Assembly: GCA_015680685.1 (NCBI GenBank)
Contig: MNCI01002041.1
Coordinates: 860,547 to 924,546 of the forward strand
DNA length: 64,000 nucleotides
Source: Gnetum montanum
Taxonomy: Eukaryota; Streptophyta; Gnetopsida; Gnetales; Gnetaceae
Direction of reading: 5' to 3'
Shown: positions 1-10,859 of the stretch, piece by piece
Layout of the letters: each line of letters opens with the position of its first letter
Position numbering within the stretch: position 1 is the first letter of the stretch
The notes under the pieces: model-generated
What the model saw: only the letters and a program-made list of their open reading frames with translations
The model's database searches: none
Told to the model about the DNA's origin: nothing
Position numbers and translations under genes: made by a program

Positions 1-849
1 ATTCAGAGCATACACCTTAGATTCTCGTAAGTGTGACCCAACAGGCTAATATCCCTTGGGATGTTCATATTGGTAGATGTCACACCCATCATCATCATCT
101 GATTTTGACTATTGTCACTACCTTGCCCTTACCCCTTTGGTAGGCAAGTTTAGCTTCTTTTCTTCTCCAGTAGTCTCAATCACTGCCTTGTTCTTTGGAT
201 TCTTTCAAAATTTTTTAAGCACTTTGAAATCTTTCATCCAAATATTTTCACATTTTATCAACCTTGAAATTTTAGATATAGATTTTTGAATTGGTAAGGT
301 TTCCACAATCTATTGTCATTTTGGTTCAGCAAAAACAAGGGGTTAGTGAACCATTTCCCCTTTGTAGCATCATTGCACTTCTCCTAGTACTAATCTCATT
401 TGCATTATGTTTTTGTAGGTTGATAGTCCTGATATTGATGGTCTTGCATAACGTATTCACCATGGAGGTCCTAGATGCCCAACCTCTTAAAAGTTTGGAG
501 CAACATCGTAGGAATAGATCAGTTGGGAGGCAACACAACATTACCCTCCATATCTCTCTACTACAACTACTCATCCTAATGCAAGATGAACATGAAATCA
601 GGTACAAACTCATTTGGATAAGTGTATACCATCTTGAATTCTTGGGGCACTAGTGGTTTTGAAGCATCATGCCTATGAGAATAAGACATTTTGGATTAGA
701 GAAAAATTTAGTGTGCTCAAATTATAATTTTAATTATTAATTTTTTGAATGTTGGTGACCTTAGGGTTTATTCCAATGATTTCAAATAATATTCACCAAG
801 TCCTAAATAGTGCATGTATCAAACTACAAGTTCTCAGTAATGGTACCAA
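1..849 (-). pseudogene. gag: gag fragment and leader of Athila-like element B0
   Basis: Degraded gag of a minus-strand retrotransposon that runs off the left edge. The likely start codon is at 689, after a leader that follows the primer site. Read on the minus strand it gives an N-terminal block similar to the gag of A2 (37106) and A3 (52862): a hydrophobic F-I-L-H stretch, then D-E, then R-D-M-E-G-N-V-V-L-P. A zinc-knuckle-like CDIYQYEHPKGY lies near 60-100, with the second cysteine replaced by Tyr. The spacing from start to knuckle is only about 600 bp against about 1.9 kb in A2, so the middle of gag is missing or the subtype is short. Several in-frame TAG/TAA codons sit where relatives have Gln. 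Gag would form the particle shell and bind RNA; this copy cannot. Confidence 0.6.
830..849 (-). promoter_or_regulatory. primer binding site of B0 (decayed)
   Basis: Directly inside the LTR end at 850 the minus strand reads TTGGTACCATTACTG. This aligns with the tRNA-Asp-type primer site seen beside the other LTRs of this window (plant tRNA-Asp would pair with TGGCGCCGTTGCCGGGGA). Its place next to the LTR shows that 850-1737 is a 5' LTR and that the element body extends to lower coordinates. Confidence 0.5.
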
Positions 850-1737
850 TGATGAGCAATGAGTAGACTCTATGCCCAATCATATGAATCACCAAGCGTT
901 CACACATGATCGGGTCAAATTCTATGGACTTATAACCTTCTAAGCACATTGGTCTTTAGGAAGTGAAACTAATTATTGCAATTGTTGTCTTCCCAATTAA
1001 ACTTGTGAAATGCAAAGGTATGGTTAGGTGCAGCTGAGACATATAATTTTTATCATTTTTATGTTTTGTATTTTAAGTCATCTAAGGATAAATAATAATG
1101 AATAAAATAAAATAATTAAATTTCTAATTTAATCTAACTAGCTACACCTAACTAATCATAACATAATCATCTATTCCCACTTGCTGTACACATCCTAAAC
1201 AGGTTTAACATTACTCGGTTACCAAACATTAAGCATTACTAGGATTACCAAGCATTAAGCATATGCTCGAAGTGGTCGTACTTATGTGCTTAATTAATTG
1301 CAATTTAATCTAGCTTAATTTAGTTTAATTATTTAAAGCATTAAAGGATATTGCATAAAACATTAAATGCATAAATAAACAATTAATCTATTTCAAAGTT
1401 TTGCAAGACTTATTAAAAAGCTCATTTTTATTGTTGCACACACTACCGTGCTTGGGAACAATGGTGCTCAAATAAAGATTTGTACACTCTTTGACTCCTA
1501 CTGCAAGCACTTAGAAAAAGTATTCTAACTTTTAAATGACAAAATTGCAAGAGCTCTACTACAACTATGACCAAAGATGCCATAAACACGGTGGGTAAGC
1601 ATGCATTTATAGGTAGAAATAAACACTATGTTAATGAGGCCATGTCAATGGATCAAATTTGATGTCAACAGGGCCTCATTAGTAGGGCTGCATTGACGAG
1701 GCCTTGTCGATAGGACCCAAGAAAACGTGACTCATCC
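850..1737 (-). repeat. 5' LTR of element B0
   Basis: LTR of about 888 bp on the minus strand. It starts (in + coordinates) TGATGAGC and ends ACTCATCC, close to the TGATGAGT...ACTCATCA ends of the other LTRs here. It has a minus-strand TATA box near 1605-1611 followed by the usual R/U5 region. Its outer end (1737) directly touches gag sequence of element B1, so B0 appears to have inserted into B1's gag; the matching far end is outside the window, so no target duplication can be checked. Confidence 0.7.
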
Positions 1738-2990
1738 AGTGCTACTGCATAAACTAATTTTTGCTCACATACTTATTTCTAAATTTTATGCTAGATCAAT
1801 ATAGGAGTTATTTTAATACTTTGAACCTTTGGCTTACAATTGCATCTATTATTATTAATACTAATGCATGGATTCTTCTATCTCTCCATAGTGATAGGTT
1901 TATTGTTTATGTCTTATGTTGGAGTGATAATGGTTGTTGGCTTTTATGTATGATTAGGAGACATCATTTTAGCAAGGAAGGGTGTTGCACCAAATTTACC
2001 TTATGTTGGTTTTGATGTGCTAGTAGGTCTACGAGTTTTGTACCCATGTGGAAAAACCATCCCAAAGAAAGGATGTTTTTGAGGTTTTGGTTTAGATATA
2101 CTAGCATTATCCTTTTCGTGTATTTGCACAGTATAAGTGGCATTCTTTCATTGATGTTGTGGTGCCAAACCTTCCTTTGTTGTTGGCGATGGCATATGGT
2201 GGAGGGAAGTATGAGAATATTAAGGATATGACAGATGATGAGAGGCATGAGGTGGTGATCCTATAGAAAATGTTGCGGGTTGATGATATTTGAGAGAGTG
2301 GTAGTAGTGATTTGAGGTAGAGAAAGTATGACTAGTCTAGAAAATAGGTTGTTGAATGTAATATTTGTATGACTTTGGCTAGTAGTAAGGGTAGTGCTAG
2401 TTTGATGATGGCCTTCCCCACGATTTTGAATTTTTTTGCTACATTTGATAGTAGTTTTGAGGCTAATAAGAAGTCCCACTAAGATAGTACAGTTGATTGT
2501 AGGACTATTTATAGTTACCTTGTGAGTAAGATAATTTCCTAGGCATTTGCTTTTGTACAAACTTGGGATTCAAAGCAAAAGTCCAATCTCATGTAGATGT
2601 AACATGACTGGGAAATAGTCCTTTGGATGGTCATATAGACAGATATCACATCCATCATCCTTTTTTGTGGTCGATCTATAGCCTTTTCTTCTACAACCAT
2701 TTTTCCTCTTTGTCGATAAGTGTTCCTGCTTGTTTCTTGGTTCTTTTTTCTCCTCTTGTTTTGATCACTTGATTTGTGTTATGTTACTTTCTCCTCTATA
2801 GTTTTTATGTAAGTTGTAACTTTGTCATTTATCAACTCCAATATCTTATTTAGCCTTGCTTCAAGCTCATCGATAGACTTTTGTATTAACAAGGTTTAGT
2901 GTGAAATCACCTCATCGAGAGCTACCTCTTTTCCCTCATCATAGATATGGAATTTTTTATTTTGAATACTTGGATCCTAGTTATATTCCT
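1738..2990 (-). pseudogene. gag: 3' part of gag of element B1 (split by element T)
   Basis: Continuation of the gag that begins at 22878, interrupted by insertion of element T at 2990/21768. The minus strand carries the post-capsid region: a stretch ending in the C-D-I-x...HP knuckle area near 2640, then the Pro/Gln/Tyr-rich tail found also in B (42650-43700), B2 (29630-30700) and C (55560-56597). The order and wording of these segments match B2 29700-31020 almost throughout. The tail stops at 1738, where B0's LTR begins. Many TAG/TAA stops replace Gln codons. Non-functional. Confidence 0.65.
2986..2990. repeat. left target-site duplication of element T (TTCCT)
   Basis: TTCCT immediately precedes the TGTAGCTAC terminus at 2991 and recurs at 21768-21772 right after the CA at 21767. 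The uninterrupted paralogue in B2 (near 31018) has a single TTCCT at the matching place. This fixes both borders of T to the base. Confidence 0.85.
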
Positions 2991-3838
2991 TGTAGCTACT
3001 GAAAACGTTGGAGGCTATAACGGTATATTGAGAAGTTTGTGATGTGCATAGTTTGACCCTACATCTGTGTGTGGGCCTATTGGAGGTGGAGACTGGGTGC
3101 CTAGAATGGTCTTGTCAATCAAATTGGGACTTACGGAGTGTGATGTTAGAATGAATGTTAGGGGTTTGCATGGTGTTTATAGCATCCATGATGTTAATGG
3201 AGGTGAGTGTAGTCAAAGTTTTCAATGAAAAACGAAGGTGCAAACACACAAGTATGTGCAGGAAATAGCAAAAAATGTAGGTAAAATGCTAAAATGTGAG
3301 AGAAAATGCTAAAAATGCATCGGAAGTGAGCAAGAGAGAAAGTGGCACCACCCCAAATGGGGGGAGGGTAGTTAACTGCAAAAAAGATGAGGAGGTACAT
3401 GATGTACAAGTAGACATAGTAGGTAGCATAGTCACAGTCTCAGGGTGTCTAGGCTATGAAGACTAACATCCACCATAAAGTCTTTGCCTACCAAGTTGGT
3501 TGCCACAGTGTCTCATGGGTTGTAGTGGTCTATGATATCCTAGATGGTGTACGATGGTGCCAAGTGCTAGCTTAGAGTTTGATCAAATGCCAAGTGAGCT
3601 CAAATGCAAGAATGTTCAAAATGAAGATTTTCCAACTAAATGTAAGAATTGCCAACCCCTAAAATGTAGAGTGCTAGGGTATTTATAAGGTTAGGGCTGT
3701 AGTGAATTGTAGATCAGGTGCCATCGGGCAGAGGGGTAGTTGGGACTACACTACATCCAACTATGCTCCCATTGAAGTAAATGCTGTTCTACTGGTGTGC
3801 TCCAATGGACCTTATGAGACTACCAAACTGTGACTATG
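2991..3838 (-). repeat. 3' LTR of element T (minimum extent)
   Basis: Direct copy of 20476-21333, similar along its whole length and differing mostly by transitions. It begins (outer end) TGTAGCTACTGAAAAC. The match ends near 3838 only because the right-hand copy is cut by its fold-back, so the true inner border, probably further right within 3840-5500, cannot be fixed. A conserved minus-strand TATA box at 3680-3687 puts R plus U5 at roughly 660 bp. Confidence 0.8.
3680..3687 (-). promoter_or_regulatory. TATA box of T 3' LTR
   Basis: TATAAATA on the minus strand, conserved in the other LTR at 21175-21182 within otherwise diverged sequence. Transcription in the minus direction would start about 30 bp downstream, near 3650. 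Confidence 0.55.
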
Positions 3839-4059
3839 TTGTCCAAACTGCATGTGCAAGTGTCAAACAGATCACAATGTACTTGAAAATAATGCAAAAT
3901 AGTGTAGTTTGGAGACTATGTTCCAGGGCTACGCTGTCCACTCTCTTGAGTGATGTTAAGCATAGGTACAATTTTGGGATACATGGGGGTACAAAAAGAA
4001 ATGCAAATTGCTGATCTTGCTTGCTAGAGAAGTGTTGGAGATCAGATGAAGGCTAGTGC

Positions 4060-4740
4060 TAAGTTCTAGAGGCTTCTAGAGGAAATATTGACAAACTACA
4101 CTAACTATGCTTTGGAGAGTAGTCCCAATAGTTAGACAAATTTTTCAAAACTTTGCTCTAGTGAGATGAGATGAAGGCCGGTGTTGATTTTTGGAGGCTT
4201 CTAGAGGCAATCTTGATAGACTACACTAACTATTCTCTGGAGAGTAGTTCCAATAGTTAGACAAATTTTGCAAAACTTGTGCTCTAGTGTTGACTATGTT
4301 GACTGCACTCTAGAGTGTAGTAGGAAGTGAGAGTGTAGTCTTGGTAGTTAGAAAATTTTTTCAGAATTAGTGTCTCCATGTAGACTACACTAACTACGCT
4401 CTAGAGCATAGTAGGGAGCATAGTCACAGTAGTTAGAAAAGTTTTCAAATTGTTTCTTCCATGCCAAGTAAGCTTAACAGCTTCTAGCTGGACACTTAGG
4501 CAAATTTACAAAACTAGCCATTGGTGTGCTGACTATGTTGACTATGCTCTAGAGCATAGTACTAATAGTGAGAGCGTAGTCTCCACACTTACATAAATTT
4601 GTAGCTATTGTCAACACTTAGAAAAATCTTGCAAATTTGGACTATTTGTGTTAACTATGTTGACTACGCTTTGGACTGTAGTCCTAGTAGTGGGGAGTGC
4701 AATATCAAAACTTAGAAAAAATTTACCTTGTGTTAATACT
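4060..4740. repeat. degenerate repeats with palindromes, U3 or 3' UTR of T
   Basis: Five or so diverged units of about 110-130 bp, each with a GACTAyrCT...CTCTAG core, an 'agtag' echo and an 'acttagacaaattt' tail. The cores include an exact 18-bp palindrome CTATGCTCTAGAGCATAG at 4542-4559 and a near-copy at 4394-4411. The units lie upstream of the LTR TATA box in T's sense. They may be U3 enhancer-type repeats or 3' UTR tandem repeats; the missing U3 in the other LTR prevents a decision. No coding potential. Confidence 0.55.
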
Positions 4741-6339
4741 TGGACAAATTTGCAGTTGAGATGCAGTGGCCAAAATTTGGTGGTGTTTTATTGGCCCTTC
4801 TTTGTTGACATCTTTAGGAGTGTCTTCAGAGAAATTGAGAAAGAACTGCAAAACACCATAGCAGGCTTGACACCAGCATCACTCATTAGTATCCAATCGG
4901 ATGTTACTACAATATGCTTAAGAGTGGTAAGGGTTGTGGTATGATGGAGGGAAAAGGCATAGAGGATGTGTTAAGGATGACAAGGGAGGAAAAATGTACG
5001 TAGGATGTCATGTTGCAAGCTGCAAAATTAGAATGGCTAATGGTGATCATGGCACCAAGGTGGCTTGCCACCAAAACAATGATCTCTTGTTAGAATGCTT
5101 ATGAGAGAGTTAGTGTTCATGGAACTAGGATGGCTTACCCTTGAAAATGTGATCTCTTGTTTGAATGCTTATGAGAGAATCAATATGGATTTAGGGTTGG
5201 ACCTATTGTAGAATTGTAGCTCTACTAATTTTTGCTTGGGAACATGCCTTTTTTTTGTGTTTTGACTGTGAGGTGAACTTGCTTTAAGCTTTTCACATTG
5301 CTAAATGCTAGTTGTTGGATGCTTTCCATCAAGTGGACTGTGTGTGACCTAATGGGTTTACTTTGATGCATCCACATCATGTTTGTGGGATAGGTGTTTC
5401 CTCCTCGAGATGATAGTGTTATATTCACTTGGGCCTTGACTAGTCCATAGAGGCTTCCCATGGGATGAGTTGTGTTATGTTCATCATGGGTTCTATGTTT
5501 GACTTAAAGGGTGCCATGTGCATCAGGAGGATTTGCAAGCTTGGTGATGTAGGGGAAGATAGGGGAATGCAAGGTGAAAGGGGAAAAGCTATAGTAGGAG
5601 TAATAAGGATGTGCACTTTTGAGTGGCTTGGCTAGTTTAATCATGCACATCAAAGTAATGTGGTGACTTGCCACTACGAGGAGATGCACCTTTGCATGAC
5701 CACCTCTGGGGCTTCGTCCTGCAAGTACAATGTAGAGAAAATAGGAAAACAACCACACAACATGAGATGTGAGTAAACTACTAGATGTAAGGATGATGCA
5801 AATGTCATGACAATTGAAACAATTGCAAGTGTTTGAAAAGCTAGTAAAGGTGCTAAGGGCGATGATGTTGTAGGTGTTGGAGAGTCCAAACCACCGACAA
5901 GAGCTCAGGAGACTAGCAAAATGGCTGAGGCCATGACACTATAAGTGCTTCCAAGCCTAAGCACTGGCAAGAGCCCAAAAAATTAGCAAAATGCCAAAGG
6001 TCCATAATGCTAACTACTCCAAATGGTGTCCCAATGACAATGGCTCAAAGCACTAGCAAAATGCCCAAAGCTAGTAGTATTGCAAGTGAATCTTGAAGCT
6101 AGTAGTGCTAGCACCGATGATAGGAGCTCTAGAAGATTGGTAAAATGCCTACGGGTGATTTCAGAAGATCAAAAAAATGTTGGGGGCAATAACATTGCAA
6201 AAAGTTTCAGAGGCCTCTCCCAATGACATGAAATCTACTTTGGAACTATAGTGTCCCCGCCCCACCCATGAGATGTAGGTAGACAAGGGGGGGATGGGGG
6301 GTTGGAAGTATTCTTACTCACTTGCTTGTAGACCTTATG
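4741..6339 (-). other. non-coding region between T's LTR and integrase side
   Basis: No protein similarity on either strand. It contains loosely repeated phrases: 'gatctcttgtt(a/t)gaatgcttatgag' twice at 5090-5180, and 'gctagtag...gcaaaatgcc' several times at 5830-6180. This is consistent with the long 3' untranslated region of a Tat/Ogre element. The inner end of the 3' LTR and the polypurine tract should lie here, but I could not place them. Confidence 0.4.
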
Positions 6340-6806
6340 CTTTGCTATTTTAAGGTCCTAGTAGATGGTATGCTTTGCTACTTTAAGGTCCTAGTAGACC
6401 ATGGACCTAGTTTAAGGTCCTGGAAGATTGTGATGTATGTTAGTTTATAGTCCTAATAGACTGCTGTGTGCTAATTTAATGACATAGTAGACGTGTTGCT
6501 GTGTTACTTTAACGTTATGAACCAAGTATGTTCTATGCCAATTTAGTATTAGGATGGATAGTCTTTGCCAATTTATAGTCATAGTGGACTATTAGTGCCA
6601 GTTTATAGTCCTAGCAGATTTGTTGTCCCAGTTTATAGTCATAGAGGACTGTTTGTGCTAGTTTATAGTCATAGCAGAATTTTTGTGCTAGTTTAGAGTC
6701 ATAGTGGACTATTTGTTCCAGTTTATAGTCATATTAGACTTTTTGTGATAGTTTAGAATCATAGCAAACTTGTTGTCCTAGTTTATAATCATAGCAGACT
6801 ATTGCT
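6340..6806. repeat. 30-bp minisatellite after integrase of T
   Basis: From 6570 to about 6806 there are eight consecutive units in exact 30-bp register (starts 6570, 6600, 6630 ... 6780), each like AGTTTATAGTCATAG plus GACT and a T/G-rich end. From 6340 to 6569 the same motif continues in more diverged, irregular units. The array begins right at the integrase stop codon in T's sense. Tandem arrays in the 3' untranslated region are known for Tat/Ogre elements and can seed satellites. Related units occur at 10475-10536 and 15720-16040. Confidence 0.85.
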
Positions 6807-7975
6807 TACCTTGCTTTGTCGAGATGCGGCATTGTGTACTGGGCATAGTAAGGCTTCAAATACAAGTGGTTCACCAGAATGGAAAATTCATTGTCATCAT
6901 TGTTAGCAAGCTTGAATGCTCCATTTTCATAGGCCTTGATGACCAAGAAAGGCCCTTTCCAATTGGCTAAGAATTTATCTATAGTTTCATGAATGGCCTT
7001 GAGGGCTAAGTCCCCTTTCTTGATTAGATGTTGATGTTGATTGTGATAGTGTTTTTGCCATTGTGTTTCTTGGTACCACTTGATGCAATCAAGCATCTAC
7101 ATGTGCTTCTCCTTTATCAAGTTGATGTCCATGGCTCTCAACTCATTTTTTGGAGCCTCATTGATGAAGCTTGAGAGGATGGCAAGGAGTGATGGGACCT
7201 ACAATTCAAAAGGCAAAATAGCTTCAGACCCATAAACTAGACTATATGACATCTTACTTGTTGCTATTTGGCATGTTGTGCGGTAGGCCTAGAGTGCATA
7301 GATTAATTGTTCATGCCATTGTCACTTGCTATTGTTAAGAATCTTCTTTAGAAGGTTGACAATGACCTTGTTTATGGCCTCCACTTGGCCATTCGCTTGT
7401 AGGTAGTAGGGCAACGAAAAGGAATGCTTCATGCCAAAGTGCTCATAGAAGGCCTTAGTTTTTGCACTACTAAACTATGGCCCATTATCCATTATGATGG
7501 ATATGGGTAAAACAAAATAGGTCACTATGTTATCAAGGAAAAATTTGCAAACTTGCCATGATGTTGTCTTCCTAAGGAGAATAGCCTCAACCCACTTGGT
7601 AAAATACTTAGTTGTGGTTATAATGAAGCTATGTCCTGTGGAGAACTTAGGTGTTATAGGCCTTATGATGTCCAACCCCCAATGTTGGAATGGCCATGTG
7701 AGCTACGTTGTATGTAGTAGAGTTGGTGGCACATGCATTAAGTTACCATGTTGTTGATAAATATCACTTGTTTTAACCTTGGAAACACAATTGCACTCTA
7801 TGTAAGGCCAATAGTAGCCTAAGCATCTAATCTCCACTACCATTACCCTGGATGCTATGTGACCTCCGTAGAGTCCCTCATGGACTTGTTGAATGATCAT
7901 TTGTGCTTCATTGTTGCTAACATAAGTTAGCAGTATGCCATCATAGGATCTACAACATAGTGTGTTGTCACCCAT
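6806..7975 (-). pseudogene. pol: integrase of T (zinc finger, DDE core, C-terminal domain)
   Basis: C-terminal domain of the T polyprotein; it would insert the cDNA into host DNA. The H2C2-type N-terminal finger lies at 7975-7703 (VHEGLYGGH, then GYYWP). The DDE core starts at 7675 (MDIIRPI, then FTKWVEAI), with the second Asp in IIMDNGP near 7480 and the Glu in a Q-A-N-G-Q-V-E motif near 7360. The C-terminal module at 7096-6806 shows KGDLAL, then NWKGPFLVIKAYENGAFKLA and LYLKPYY, as in Tat integrases. The reading frame is broken by TAG/TAA codons (for example at 7474 and 7097) and a shift between finger and core. It ends with a stop at 6806, where the 30-bp minisatellite begins. Confidence 0.85.
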
Positions 7976-8369
7976 GATGATGTACTACCGCGATCATTTA
8001 TGCAATGCATATTTTTGGATAGTGGGTAAATGCTATAGAGGTTCATCCTATAGAAGGTATGCCTTAATGTTGTTATACCATTCCACTGCGTGGGTTGTGC
8101 TAATTATGGCTATGGATGCAATATCAATGGTTTGCATGATAGGCATAGTGCAATCCATCATTGAGGTGGGCAATGAGTGAAACATGTCAGGTGCAATGCT
8201 TAAGGATAAGATTACTAATGCTTCAACTATGATGTTCTCATTACACGGGATATGCTAAACATCAGTAGTTGCAAACTGTTTAAGCAAGTGCCTCGCTAGG
8301 TGACAATAAGGCTGCAAATGTTAGGCTTTACAAGTGTAAACCTTTGTAACTTGATTAACCACTAATTGT

Positions 8370-8734
8370 GAGCCACCTTAGATTGTTATGCTTTGGATTC
8401 CTAGGTCGTGAGCTACTAGGATACTCCTGAGGAGACCTTCATACTCTACCATGTTACTAGTGCATGGGAATGCAAAACGATGCATGAAGGATTGGATCTC
8501 CTTGGAGGGAAGCGTGATAATAGCAGTGGCACTACCCCCTTGAGAGGTTGAAGCACCATCAAAGTGCAAGAGTGCCTTGAAGTTGTTAGGCACTTGGTTG
8601 ATGTTATTAACATGCTTATCTGAGAATTCTAGATTGATTTTTGCTTGATCATTGATAGGCAAACCCATAAGTGGTGTGGCTATTGCTTGACCTTTCATTG
8701 AGGCTTGTGTAATGAAATGCAAGTCAAACTCCAT
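8370..8734 (-). pseudogene. pol: second (plant Tat-type) RNase H of T
   Basis: On the minus strand: ASMKGQAIATPL, then HFDGASTSQGGSA, then FPCTSNMVEYEGLLRSILVA and LGIQSITI. This is the layout of the extra RNase H found between the first RNase H and integrase in Tat/Ogre elements, with catalytic Asp in FDGA and Glu in VEYEGL still visible. It is open over 118 codons, unusually long for this decayed copy. Between here and the integrase finger (8369-7976) the frame continues with stops. This domain is the main reason for assigning T to the Tat/Ogre branch. Confidence 0.8.
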
Positions 8735-10341
8735 TGTTATTGCCTTCCATCATGCAATGCGATTGCTCTTGTAGATATTCATTGTAATGGTTCTGAGTAT
8801 GTTACTCTTGTAGATGATGTTGACTTGACTACAGAAAAGATAGTGCCTCCATTTCTTGAGTGTAAAGACCAAGGGAAGACAATTCTTTTTCACATCGTTA
8901 TACTTTGCTTCATTGGCAACCAATGCATGGCTAAAGTAGTATATCGAGACCTCTATGCCATCATCTTGCTTTTGACAAAGTAGAGAAGCGATGGATGTGT
9001 CAAAGGTAGTAAGGTAGATGTAGAAGGGTTTATCTCCTTGTAAAGGGTAGACCGTTGGAAGTTGAGGTAGCTCCTGTTTAAGGTTGTCAAATGCCTCTTA
9101 GCATTGAGTTGTCCACTCAAAGTAGACTCCCTTTTTGAGCAAATGTTACATTGACTGCAACTTATTGGTCAACCATGTGATAAATCTGCATACAAATTGC
9201 AATCTATCCTATAATTCTCATAGCTCCTTATGGTTTGCGAGTGGTGATAAGTTGATAATGGCCTTGATCTTATCTATGTCTATGCGTATGCCTGCTTCAG
9301 ATACTATGAAACCTAGCATGTAGCCCATCTTAACATCAAAAACACATTTCTTAGGATTTAACCTAAGTTCATGTTTTAGACAATGTTTAAGTACAAGGTC
9401 CAAGTCATCGTCATGGCCATGTGCTACTTTGGACTTAATTGCTATGTCATCAACATAATCATTGAGCAAACCTAATATGTAATTGCTAAAAATATATGTC
9501 ATGATACATGGATAAGTTGCCCCTAAATTCTTAAGTCTAAAAGGCATCATGGTGTAATAGAATGTACCCCAAGGGGTCATAAAGGTAGTATTGAGTTGGT
9601 GCTCTGGGTTGATCCGAATCTGGTTGTACCCCAAGAGTCCATCCATGAAGGATAGCAAGGCATATCCAATCATAGTATCAACGAATTGATCAATACTAGG
9701 CAATGGGAAATTTTCTTTAATGGTTGTCTTTTTTAGGTCTCGGAAGTCTATGCAAATGCATATACTTCCATTTTTCTTGGGTACAACCATGATGTTGGAG
9801 ACCCAGTCTACGTAGTTAACAACTCAGATGAAGCCAACTTTGTAGAGCTTAGTGAATTCATCACAAAATACCAATGCCACCTCAGGCCTAACCTTACATA
9901 GTTTCTACTTAATTGGCTTAATGTTGGGATCAAGGATAATGTTATGTTGTACTACACAAGGATCTAAGCCTGGCATGTCTTCGTAAGATCATGTGAATGC
10001 CTTAATGATTTCATTGAGCACTCTAGCAATGCTCTAGGCATGTTGAGGCTCTAGCAAAGAACAAAGTTTCGATGTCTTTACCTTGCCACTAGGTGTTGCT
10101 ATAAGAATTTCAATGAGGGGATCCTCAGTGACATCACCTACCTCTAGATCTAGAGCCTTAACTAGATGGTCTGGCTAACCTAGCAGTGCCTCTACAAATG
10201 TTATGTATTTATCATAGGCTATGGGCTCAACGTCTAGGCATTGTGGATCAATGCATTGTGTAAGATCACCATGGGGCTTGGTGAGGACTAAAAGTGAGTG
10301 AATATGCCTACACATAGTCATGTTGTATCCCTACGGTAATC
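8735..10341 (-). pseudogene. pol: reverse transcriptase and first RNase H of T
   Basis: Begins at the 3' splice site (10342/10341) and runs in frame through a linker, then P-x-x-K-x-x-R-K/V-R-P-E-V-A and FTKLYKVGFI (9900-9830), VVPKKNGSICICIDFRDL (9790), SFMDGLLGYNQI, TPWGTFYYTMMPF and the catalytic YVDD near 9460, then NPKKCVF and LGFIVS. The first RNase H follows at about 9060-8760, with D-T-S-I-A-S-L-L and L-K-K-W-R-H-Y-L-F. The longest open stretch is 190 codons (9790-9218). Stops elsewhere are TAG/TAA at Gln or Trp positions. It would copy the element RNA into DNA; this copy is dead. Confidence 0.85.
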
Positions 10342-10474
10342 CTACAAAAATAATCAAAAAAATGTTAAGCCACACCTGTCTTAATAAAGGAGCTATGTAC
10401 AAAATTAAGGAAAATAATGTAATAAAAATTTCTCTTAAGGAGGTACATGCATTGTTGAAGTAAGTATATTGATG

Positions 10475-10536
10475 CCAATTTTAGGCCTTGGTAGGCCATA
10501 AGTGCTAGTTTAAGTTCTTAGTGGACTGTGAATGCA
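10475..10536. repeat. two units of the 30-bp minisatellite family
   Basis: Two diverged units (CAATTTTAGGCCTTGGTAGG..., then AGTTTAAGTTCTTAGTGGAC...) related to the arrays at 6340-6806 and 15720-16040. They lie just inside the intron, between its 3' splice site and the promoter of the antisense gene. Confidence 0.6.
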
Positions 10537-10785
10537 CTACATACATTAGTTTGTGTAAGGTTGGGAGTGCTTGGGATGCAAAGTGAGACTTGGTGGTCAT
10601 TGGGCAATGAGAAAAATTTAAAATTTTTCTAAGTTGAAAGGGCAGCTAGAAAAATTAAAAATTTTTCTAAGTTTGGCTAACTATGCTTCCATCCAACTAC
10701 ACTCTGGACCAACTATGCTCTACACTACGCAAATAGGGTTGAGTGTAGTCCCAAGGTTGGTAAATTATTAAGTGGTCCTGGTGGG

Positions 10786-10793
10786 TATAAAAG
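10786..10793 (+). promoter_or_regulatory. TATA box of the antisense gene in T
   Basis: GGGTATAAAAG on the + strand, about 100 bp before the first plausible exon area. The 60 bp before it carry the ACTACGC/AACTATGCTC phrases also found near T's LTR promoter. It is the only strong TATA on this strand upstream of the antisense gene. Confidence 0.45.
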
Positions 10794-10859
10794 TGTGTTT
10801 CACCTTGCGTAAGTCTATCATTTTCAAAAGTTGAAAATGCAAAGTAATTTTCAGAGCAT

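Noticed and set aside
4648-4944. 98-codon + strand frame
   Set aside because: Lies in degenerate non-coding repeats of T's LTR/3' region, with no family resemblance.
6570-6805. Regular 30-bp repeats that might suggest a CRISPR-like array
   Set aside because: Units are contiguous with no unique spacers and sit in the 3' untranslated region of a plant retrotransposon; it is a minisatellite.
7527-8180. + strand frames opposite integrase
   Set aside because: Shadows of the minus-strand integrase, whose motifs are clear.
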